Assembly: GCA_036244855.1 (NCBI GenBank)
Contig: BQKZ01002926.1
Span: forward strand, 1 to 64,000
Length of the DNA stretch: 64,000 nt
Source: Temnopleurus reevesii
Lineage: Eukaryota; Echinodermata; Echinoidea; Temnopleuroida; Temnopleuridae
Direction: 5' to 3'
Part shown: positions 38,801 through 50,800 of the stretch, in pieces
Numbering within the stretch: the first letter of the stretch is position 1
How the letters are laid out: every line of letters begins with the position of its first letter
Notes under the pieces: model-generated
Seen by the model: only the letters and a program-made list of their open reading frames with translations
What the model was told of the DNA's origin: nothing
Database searches by the model: none
Program-made: the position numbers and the translations under genes

Positions 38801-41800
38801 TTTTACTGATGAACTGGTATAAGGGATATGGACATATTTTTGCTTACACTATATGCCACAAATGCTCCTGGGATAATTCACCTACTATTTCTATGTGGTA
38901 TGGAAACAGGAATATTTTTTATCTGGCTACACTTACAGATAACACTTGTACAGTATCAGTTGGAATGGTATAAAAAGATTGTATGGTGCCAGAGTGCACT
39001 TTGGTTAGAGTTGAAAAGCACAATGGGTGGAGAATTACAAGAGCAGAATTGAATGAAACAAATATTGAATGGGATGATACGGCTGATGTAGTTTGACGAA
39101 TGCATGAAAGCAGTAGATGTAATGGCAAGAGGGATAAAACCGTGATCTTAGTTCCGCTGTCCTGTGGTTTGCCATCATTTTTTAAACCCACCAAAGTGTA
39201 CATGTATGCAGTCTGCCTGTATCTTAAGATTCAAGATTTTCATGAACTGCAATTGTTTAAACACAATGCTCAATCGTACCTCTGCTTCCAAGGTATTATC
39301 ATACCAGAATTGAGTATCAAGTCAGTCTATATGTATTGATAATTAAATTCAGAATGTTTCCTCAATCTACACTGTAAATTCACTTCAACTTTTAATTACT
39401 ATTTTCCTCTTCAAGTTTCGTATTGGGTGTTAGTTTTACTACTGCATTACTTTGGCAATTTCCCATTTGGGGTAAATATTAGTATATTTTGTCGTGAACA
39501 TTGAATGCTACATATAGGCCTAAATACATTGTAGGTGAAGCACATTACACTGTTTTAAGTTAACTTTGTTAATGTTCAAATTGAAAACCTACATGTAGGC
39601 ATGAAGACAACATTCATTTTAACAAGGAGACAAGAAATAACACATTAATATTGGATTATTTTTGCGAACATATCCCCCAATCTATATGCATCTTGCACAC
39701 TGCTCGCCAGCCATCTCCCTCACGATTATTTTCATCTGTCCATCTTTGTTCCTGTCCATATTGCATTTTCCCTTGCTGCCATGTGAACGAGTGCGCATGT
39801 ATAATGTATTCACCCCACGTTGGAATCTAATTCAAATCCACATGTCGCAAATGATTGTACAAGGAGCCCTTGCTTTTTCTATCCGAGAGGCTAAGCGAGG
39901 CCGCAGAAAAAATGGTTGTGGAATTTTCTTCGATGTTTTTGTAACAATCTTGGAGGAGACATGGTGCTTTTTCATTTAGAGATGCTCCAGGGCTGGTTTT
40001 TATCGCTGCCACCAAGAGCTTCACAGAAAGGGAAACAGATGAAGGGAATAAAGTTGAGGTTCTGTCTTCCCAGGAAGGTGGAAGGGGAGAGTTATTGAAG
40101 AAAAGAGGGAGTAGAATTTTTTTCTTTGTTATTGTTTGGCTTATGTATAAATGTACATATTTGCGTACATTAATACATGCATTGTGACAATGTAGAAATA
40201 TGTATTCTGCATATTACACATATGTTCAAAATTTGAGAGTTTTTTTAGGAGATTGGTCTGCAATATGGTTTATGCAAAATTCATTCTTCAATCTGCTACC
40301 AGTACATACCCGTATTTCTTGGAGACATCTTGGGGATAGGAAGCCATTATTTTCATGTTCATTTGGAATATAAACCACATCCCACTTGAGACCCTTGAAT
40401 CTGTGTTTATCTAGTGGTCTTAAGAATCTGCAATTTAATACATTCCAGGCCTACCCTCTAACCTTTGAGTGCTACACTAAAACAAAGCCCCTCTAGGCTC
40501 TAGTAATTTGGTCCTGAGCAAGAAGGCCTACATGTACTCACTTTCTATGCAACTGCGAATTTGCAATCTGTCATGGTGGATACATATGTCTAGTCCTACT
40601 TGTACATTTCGTTAAAGACGTTTGTTTATGTCATGGATATTTGAAAAAAATAAACTTTTATAATTCCATGTTTAAATTCTCCTTTTTTAAGCAAATTAAT
40701 TCATAAAATCTCTCAAAATCATACTGATAACAATGTATTATTACCCATCCAGGAGCATGGATTTTCTGAAGAGAAATAGAGCTTAGATTGGATCAACAAT
40801 GTGCTCTGTGCACCATTAAAAAATAAAAACAGTCGGGCCTCATAGGATTTAGTGAAATTATAACTGTTAAACCAGACAAGGTATCCATCTGGTTTTCCCC
40901 CCTCTGTTACAGAAATAAAATGCATTTGACCGAATTCATGTATCACAGGTGCTGTGAGGATAATGAGGTGTGGCTGAAGGTATAGCCTGCGCAATGATTT
41001 TAGGTGGGAGAGATAATGATATGTGTACTGTACATGTATCGCAAATATACAATGCATCATGCTGTAAGCTACTTGTACTTCAACTCAATGTTAAAACTAT
41101 TCATCGCCCTGAATAGGCCGGTATGCTATTAGATTCAGATATACGCACGATTCTTTTCAAGGAACGTAGTTACATGGTATTCATAAATCCAGTTAGTAAT
41201 GTTGACGAAAGTACAATACTTTGAATTTACGCGTAGTTTGCATACATTACCCAAATTATTAGTTTGCATATATTACTCAAATTATTTTGTGCAAACCTTG
41301 GGCAAGCTTTGAAACTGGCTGTCGAGAACAACCTTTATTTACGGTAGTAAGAACACATGAAATTTGCATCTATTAGTAAACCCACCTATTGGATGAAGCT
41401 TTCTATAACCATCTGATTCATATCTGTCAGCACTGGATCATGTCATAAAGTTTACGACTGTTTGTAGAGAACTTTGAATGTTTAGAAGCAGGCAGGTTCT
41501 CTTAGCTGTGCATCTCTACTGTCACAGATGTATGGAAACAAAAATCCAGTTATAGGCCTGTAATGTATGAAATACACACTATTATACAATAGGGCCTACA
41601 TGTATACCAGTATAACAAGTCTTGAGTAAGACCTTGTAAAATTCGAGAATGAAAAAGAAAAAGAATTTGTTGAATTACTACAGCCTAATATAGATAATAG
41701 CTAAATATCTAAAAAAAATCAGGGATTTGAAAACACAGTACTATGCTAAGCAATGGAATCATGTTTTGCCACCAAGTGTGAACCCCTCATGTTTGGCAGC

Positions 41801-44800
41801 ATCCCCCTTTCATGACAGCACCAGTAAAGATGCCTAGAGGCCATATCTTTTTCCTACTCGACTTTGTGTCTCTGTGTACACAAAAATTCATGGATTACCC
41901 ATGTAAGATGCTGATGGATGCTTTCAGTAACTATTTTGAATGTAATTTTTTTTTCTTCACATGAAATTGTGAACTTAAAAAATACTATTACTTATGAAAT
42001 CAAAATTTGATAATGAGCTCCTGGTTGCAGTGTCCTGAATAAAGGGATCTTTCTAAATATCAATGACTGCATAGCTTGTACTCGTAGAGCTCTCTCTGTT
42101 CATGGGTATTAATTTCTATACTGTCTATCTTATGCTTCATTAATTCCAGTTGTACATTGTAGATATGAGTTGTTTAGAGAGCTCCCTGCTGGGCCAATGT
42201 CAAGTTGCTCTCAGAGATAAGCATTAACTTCAATGATAACCTGTGTTCGGTCTCATCATAGAAGCAATGCCCATGAATTGAAGGGTGTTATATTATTCAA
42301 TGGTGGTATTCTTTGAAAACGGGTGAAATTGATGAAGATGAAGAGTTTGATTGCCTTTATTACTGGTGCTACCTTACATACATGTAAGCCCTGGCTTTGG
42401 TATATATACCTTTCGGGCCTCCGTGATGACTTTCAACAAAATTTCAATCTATAGTCCATGTACACTGGACCTGCAGTACAGTGTATCTGTGGTAGGTGCA
42501 AGCAATTTATCAAAGATTATATCAAAGATTTTTTTTTATCAATTCATAAATGATGAGTTGGGAGCATTTATTTGATGGTGTTGTCTGTGCTGCAATGTGT
42601 ATGAACATTGTACATGTTGGCCTATGTGGTTAGTTAGAATGGAAAAAGGAACAGTTCATGAGCATTTGCAAATGTACATGTTGGTCTACATGTACACTGT
42701 ATGGGTGTTTGCTCTGATCGAGGGGTTGCCTTATGACATGGAGATCAGATGCGATGAACAAATATTTGTGAAGTCAATAAAATTACACTGTTGACAAGAT
42801 GTGTAGGAATGGCATGAAAAAACAAAGCAAGTTTGAATGATAATATTTGTGAAATGATAAATATACAAGCTCTTGTGGACGTGCAAACCTCATGCTCAAA
42901 CATCATTGCTTGAGCATGAAATGTATGTATTCCTTATTCAATAACGTGTCACATTTGCAAATACATGTGCTCTTTCATGTAGCCTATGTTCTGGTAGGCT
43001 CATGCAGTTGAATGGTCATGTCAGATTAAAAAATATTTATCAGGCCTCATGTAAATGAACCTGCATTGAAATGTACTTTCCTGTCTACATTTATGGGAGG
43101 AGGTTAGGAAATCGCTTTCACCATGACAGATAAAAATTTTTAGAATAGGATGATGTATATAAACTGTATGATTTTGAAGAAAGATCCAGGTTGAGTCTCC
43201 TAGTCCAGATATAAGAGCTGCATCATCTAATGCAAACAACAAACTTTAACCTTTGACCTTCTCCCAGGTTGTCTCATGCAGCCAGCCAAATTCAAGGCTA
43301 TGCAGATGCACAAAATGATTGTTATTATAAAAGGTGATTTTTTTTAAACATGGCATTGATCCACTGAAAACTGAACATGTTATCATCAAGCATTGTCAAA
43401 ATTTGTTTATATCACTGCATTGAATACATGTTTGCGTCGGCCTTAGCTTGTAATTGTACTGAGGAAAAATTGCTGATATAATATGATTACTCTCCCAAAT
43501 GCAAACCTGCTTCAAGCCCATTTTATTGTTCCTTAGTATATGTATACTGCTACATGTTGCATGAAATATCTTATTTAATTCCACCCCTCTCTACAAAAGT
43601 ATTTCAGGGAGATATTTAGAACACCCCTCGTTCCCCCCAAATTCATTGATCAACTAGCAGTCGGCAACAGTGAGCAAAATTTCATTTTTGCAAAGCCAGT
43701 CAGCATGCCAGCCAGCCAGGCACAGAGTACCCCATCATACTACAAGTATTTTCATTTCATCCGGGCGTCACTCTGCCCTCGGGCCTTTTTTTTCTGGTTA
43801 CTAACGGGATTTGCTCGGATCTCTGGGTTCGTGGGGTCGCGGGTTCAGCTGCTGCTCGTGCGATAACCGTGGAAAAGAAAATATGGTGAGCAAAGAATGG
43901 AAAATTTGATAGGAAACAAAATAAAGTGGGGCAATCGTTGTAACCCTGTGCATTTTTGCCACAAAGTTTGTTTAATCCATTTGATAATAATTCGTTGAAA
44001 TCAAACTGCTTTGGAAATGATGCCCACTATTTGTTTCTTTGGTAGTTCACTCTGCATGTACAAGTGGAACTAAGTTGTACCCATAGTTGGATGAAATTAT
44101 TTTGCTATGAAACTGGATATCTCTCGGTAAGGCCAGGGTAATTTTCTTGGCTTATGGGTGCCGACAGGTACCCCATGTATCAAATAATGCAATGGTTTGT
44201 GGTCACTAGAATATTCTTGTTATTCTTCTCATTTGAAAGTGATCAGATCCATGTAGTTTAGTTCGAATTTTTTTTATCCATAATCTTTCTCGATTGTACT
44301 TCATTGTTGAATCTTTTATCTCCTGATTTTTGTCCCAACATCTACATGTATATGAATTACAGTACCTGTTTCTATGCCTTTTGTTATGCTTCTGTTCAGC
44401 ATTACATTTGATCTGTATGATGAACCGCCCAGCCTTGAGGCTTAGAATAAATCACACATCCTTTTCTCTGATGTGCAATATATTGGTTTATCCACCACTG
44501 TACACATGTATACCAAGCATACAGTATGTTTGATTGTAGGCCCTGTTGGACTTGTCTTTGCTTCGTGAATTTAAGCGTATAAATATATTCTACAGGAGGC
44601 AAGTCTTTTAATTTTCTAAATTAGCACATTATAGGCCTGAGCATGTGGAGTGGGATGCATTTTTGTAATTTATTTACTATACTATGCAGTCTTATTGTAT
44701 CTGTTTGCAAGTGAACAGAACTGTACAAACACTATGACATTGTAAACTAGGTCGAAATACATGCATGTTAGTATGCGCATGTGTACACATGGTCTGCAGT

Positions 44801-47800
44801 GCAGGGCTGGTTGCCTGCTTGGTCGCTGCTGAAAGGATACCTCATGCTGTGCCCAAGCATTATGTTTCTTCATGTGGGCCAGGGGATGGGATGGAAGCTG
44901 GAGGCAAACATAAACATTGTAGGCAATGGAATATAGCCCCTCACTCCTCACCCAACCTCCCAGTGAAGGATCGCAGAACAGCACACCAATGTACACAAAA
45001 CCTAGATTCCTGCATTGATGGACTCGGTGAGGTCCACCATGTAGACAAAGCTAGTACAAAAATAAACACAAAAAATGTGAGAAAAGCTACTGAGTCTATT
45101 GAAAATATTTTTGACCTGTCAAGAAATTGTATTTTTTTTTTAAGCAGCTCCATCACAAACATAGTATTAACTGTTTGCAACAATTCTATGATACATTATG
45201 ATGATCCTGTGCAGATGGAAATGGGTACGTGCAAGTCCATTGGAGATTTTGAGGCCTTCCTATTGACGGACATCTATAGTAGAAAGGCCACCAGTGAATT
45301 GGTGCTCTTCAATTGAACTTACTCGTTGGAGAATAGAAATCAATGAATCTATCCAGCGTTAATCCACATGCAATCGACCATATTGATTTGCTTCAGAGTT
45401 CTCCTGTCATTTCCATGCTGTACCAATTAGTTTTAGTGTGTTGGAAGAAAACTGCAATGATGATGCAGATTGTTATATAATGGGGTCAAATGTATGTTTG
45501 TTCATTTAAAAAAGCTAGTCATTTTCTCATTGTGATTGTAGTAGATTATTATTGTGAAAAACAATAATTTCTTAATAATGAAGGAATGTGCACTGGTACC
45601 TATTAAAAGGATGATATTGTGTGATTGTACATATGATAGAGAAGTAATAGCCTACTGTAAATTGAGAAATATGCTCTTTTGGTGTGCATCCAAGTGATTT
45701 TAGTGAAAATCTCATTTATCATGACTTGGCTCCATCAGGCTTATACTGATTTGCCTTTTCCCCCTTTCTTAGTCTTCTTAATCACCATCAGTCATTCATT
45801 CTTATTTTGTACTCTCTCTGTGTCCTCCTTCATTGTTGAGAGCTTTTGCTGTACCACTACCAGTCAATGGCTAGCCCCCCTTCAATCTCCTACACCCATT
45901 GTTTGGCTGACTCCTTTGGGGTACCAGATTTGGTCATGCATGCAGAGAAGACTCCACAGTTCTTGGTCCTCCTAAATAGGTCTGTCTCTTCCCCTCTTGT
46001 GTTGTATTCCGCCTTCTCTTGGTATAGATTCAAGCCTTATTGTATTGGGTCAGCGTCTTCCTGTCTCCCATTCATAATGTTTCTCGTCTTTCTTATTTGA
46101 TGCGCCCATGACTATTGGGGTGACAGCAATATCTTGGAACTGTCCTGTTGGCAGTAAACTGCTTCATGTGTGACCGAATACTGGCCATTTACATGTTATG
46201 TGGACAGCACTTGCTATACTGAATTTACAGTGTACCTATGTGTGTATCTCAGAAATGAGAAACATACTTGAAATTATGGTCATTATGGTCTTTTCATTCT
46301 AGCTGCTAAAAGGCATACATTATTTAGGCCTACATGTTTAATCAAAATTTTATATTCTTATCATTCCCCACGAAAATGGCACATCAGATCAGAGAAACTG
46401 AAGCCCTTTTCTCAAAAGAGTTGCTGCATTAAGATTATAGTTTAGAATTACATGAACTGTTCAATTTCTTTAATTAGAATTCTCAAAATCTTTTTATCTT
46501 ATTTCATCTTGTCCAACTAGCCCCCTGTGAGGGATTAAGAAGGATTTCTTCCTAGCAGCTTACAAATTCTACCCTGAATAAATAGTCAGACGTCATAGAG
46601 ACTTGTGTGCTAGACAACCAAGATATTTCCATTTTCTAAACACAATAAGCACAATCAGCTATGGTAAACAGCATTGCATAGCTAAAGAGATAGAGGGGTT
46701 CCAGTACAAGCCTTCCTCTGATGTTGATTAGTATGGGGCCTATGAGAGGTATGAATAAGCAGTTATTTGTTTTCTCTAGAGAAGCTTCGTCTTTGCTTCA
46801 AAGAATCCCAAGCTGTTAACAATGTTCATTAAGTAAAGAATACTGTGTGAATTAAAATGAAGAACGATTTAAATTTGTGAGGTGTTTTTGCTTAAATTTT
46901 TTTTTTTCATGTAGGTGCATGTACAGATATTTCAACCTATTCCCATTTTTATCCCACTTGAATGTGCAGAGCTTTATATTCCATGGGTTGTAAACTGATT
47001 TTATCTACAAACTATTTAAGCCTTTTAGATTTTCAATTTTCAGCCTTTTATTTAACACAGAATCGTTCAATGCAAATGTATTGACCCGAAATACAATTCA
47101 ACTTGACTCAAGATTGTAAAGGGCATGAAGCACTTGTGTATAATTCAGTCTTCTTGGACATTTTATGATGCATGAGTATTAGCAGTTAGGATTTATTTTA
47201 AAGGAAATGCAAATAATCATTTACTGCTTGGCTAATGGGAGTAAAATACAGCTTCTCAGTTTGTTTTCTGCCTCCATTGCCAAGCTCTTGGAATTATGAA
47301 AACCTCAAATAAGGATATTTTTAGTAGAACCATTTGTGGAGAAGCAGCAGGTTGCCTGTGTAATTGGAGGAGAGATGCATGGCCTTGTGGTACATGGTTT
47401 CATGCTGATAAATGTACTCAGAATTACAAACAAAACAAAATCAAGGAGAGTTTTTTAGAACGATTCTATGTATGACCAGTATACAGTGTCTGTAGAATTT
47501 TATTGGTGATCTGCAATCATATGATTTGTTCCAAAACTGATCATCGATTCAAGATTTCATATTTATGTGTGCATGTATGGTTTAATCAGACTCACTCATT
47601 TCTTACATGTAGGGGCCTATGTTTTCTTGATTTAAATAGCCTATCTGTACAATTTTAAGTGCAAGGTATTCTGTCTTTAATTGCTAAGCTTGCAATCATC
47701 ATTGTAATTTACCTTTGCTAATAATGTAAAAAGACTTGCATTTATAATTTTGTTGGTTTTCATCCTCCCATTGTGAACTCAATCCCATCCACATCATGCC

Positions 47801-50800
47801 TCTGTCTTGTGCAGTAGCATGCTGTGCAATGTTATTGACACTTGCATTTCCACCTGTTGCCTGAGATATGGGTTGCCTAGAACTGTGAAGACACACCTGA
47901 TGATTACTGAGAGTCAGTGACCGACCTCCTCACACACCTCTTAGTGTGATCACATCCTTCTCCTCTTCACTTTCTTCAAGATAGTCCAATTTACACTACA
48001 TTCCTTTCAATAAGGACCTGGGTGTCAATGACTTCTAGTTCTACAAGATATTGTCTCTGCGACGCTCTGTTCTGGTAGTGAGCACCACTTTTTATTTTAT
48101 CTGAGCTTCAGAAATCTATCAGTCATCATCGTAAAAAATGGTTCTCCATAATTTCTCCTGATGGTCGTGCCTTTTTTTTCTTATGTCATAAAATGCAGCT
48201 CTCACCCTGTAGGACTTGATCATTTACATGTAGGAAAAAGTGATTTGGATTTATTTTTTACATTTTTAATATTGATCACAATGAAGTAACTATTACCCAG
48301 TCTTATAACCTTTTGGTGCTTGCTTAGCAAGCAATTAAAATTAAAGTATTGCTGTGGGCAAGGTCACCCTTATCTCTTTGGATGTCATGTTGTCTTCTGT
48401 TGTTTGGAAAAATGTGTTAATCGTTTGATGGAAGTATGAAATAAATGATAGGTCTACATCATTTTATGTTATAAAAATAATGGAGCTAATACCATTCAAA
48501 GAATTCCAACTCGGAGGCAATTTTAGTCCAGTTGAGGACTGAGTTGAGGACCTCTGATCGCGCCTCCGAGGCGCGATCAGACGAGTATACATATTAGAGG
48601 GTTATGTAAGGACTCTGTGGTTGAGTGCAGTGCAGTCCCTGTGTGTACAGTGTAAGTGAATATGCAGAGGTGGGTGCTATCAGAACACTCAGTCCTCAAC
48701 TGGACTAAGGCAATTTAGGATCAGGACAAGTCGACAGATAGTGCATACATGCAAATGTACTTGTACTTTGATTGACATAGTTATTAGTTCAAGCATTAAA
48801 ATTTAGAATCAGAATTGTGATGGTACCATCTACTTCTTCATGCCTGCATGTCAGTTTCCAATATACTACAGGTGTAAAAGTGCAGTAACTTGGCTCATTA
48901 TTGCAGCCTGCAAAATTTCAACTTGCTCATGGTGCAATAAAAATGCATCTGCATACATGCAGTTTAGAGTGCATTGGAAATGATCGTTTGTCTGAAACTA
49001 GAAGGGCGTTGTTATTTATTAATCATTCCTTGTTTCATTGTAGATGCCTATTGATATTTTTATTAGGAAGATATTTTTATTAGTAAGTTTTTTTTGTAAA
49101 AAGCAAGAATGTAATGCCCTTCTGTGTGAAAAAAATTCTTAACAACAGACAATGAGCTGGGTCTCAGTGTGAACTCAGTTTTTGTCATGTACAACATCAA
49201 ATATTCATGATAAGTATGCTGTCTCCGCATCATCGTCACGGTGATATGCACATTTATGAAGCTGTACATGCTTTCTGGCAATTTGTCTGTTTTACGATGG
49301 AGGTGAAGTGCAAAAATAAAAAATGCAGTGAACGTTATTGAACTGATCTACACCACATGCAGCTTGTACACATGCCTCACAAAGAAGCTTTTATTTTACC
49401 AATGCTGTCAAAGAAAAACATTAATGTCTATTTAGTTTTTATGTTATAATTTACAAAGTTATAGCTTGCCAATTTTAATGTAGCTGCCCTGCTTACATGA
49501 GCAAATGAGATTTTTACAGGCATTTTCTTTATTTTGTGTCTGAATGATATGCATGTAGGCCTACTTAAGTTAAATCACAATTCATCATTATTAATGCAAC
49601 CTCTCTCCTCTCTTTAATTTGACTGTAACACACTTTCTATTATGAAGGAAGACTCAAACATATTTTGCTTCATGCAAGTATAAGAATGTGCTCTCAAATG
49701 ATGCAGACCGTAGTTGAACGTCCAATTCATCTGTTTTCAAGAAATATATTAGCCAGGAGAAATGGAAATGGTTGAACTTGTGAGTGGACCTTGAATTTCA
49801 TTTCCAACTGAGAAGGCTACAAATCATGTTTATGAAGAATAACTTTCTGTAGCACTCTCTCTGAAAGGGACTGTTACTTTTCCTACATGTAGGTGACCTT
49901 ACCTTCCAAGTCAATGCCCTAGAGATTGCACAGAGGCCAAGAGGTTGCCCATTCCAAAATGTCTGCTTGGATTGGTTTGGTCTTCCTGCCAATGAGAAGT
50001 TAGTCCATGTTACAAGAAACAACCAAGTATGAGAACTCCACCCAAAACAGCCTCGCCTATATGTGTTTTTAACTTGACATACATTTCAATATGATGACAA
50101 TGAATTTGTTTTTATGATTGTTCTTTGTAACATGCCCCTGGATAACATGATGCTTGGTATAAAGATGATCATGCTTTTGAATAGTTGGATACCTTGGATG
50201 TACCCCAAAGTTTCGACTTGGCTCATCGCATCCTCAAGTGTGTTCCCATGGTGATGCGTTTATGGTGGAAGTATAGGCCTTCAATTTGATACAGTCACAA
50301 TTTTTGAAATCGTATATATATATGATCATTGTGTGATGCAGAGACAAGTTACATTTCACATTACCTTTTGAATGACTTTTGTTCTAAACTCGCTACATTG
50401 TACATGTAGGCCTACATATACACTGTAGGGCGATTCCATGCCATGTTGTACGGACATTTAGAGAGACTTTTCCATTTCTTGGCAACCCAACGAGAGAAGA
50501 TTTCAAAATTCTTGGATATCTTAAAAGAGTAGTCTTAGGGGATCAAACATCAGAGGGTAGTTGGGGTACCCACCTTTTTTATTTTGCGAGAAGTCGAAAA
50601 ATATGACCATGTTGTACGGACACAGAAAAATCATGTTTTTATGAAAAAAATCTTTGACCTCAAAAGTCTGTGAACTATTTGTGAAATTTTATTTGAAACA
50701 TACATACATATATTGCAAAAATACTTGAGAATAACATGAAAACATCAACTTTTGGAAAATGCTTCAATGCAACGAGTAAACAAGTGAAAACGCCATCAGA

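Noticed and set aside
42891..42918. Hairpin CATGCTCAA...TTGAGCATG, and a similar one at 32042-32060
   Set aside because: Short arms (9 bp) with no flanking duplication; expected by chance in 64 kb.
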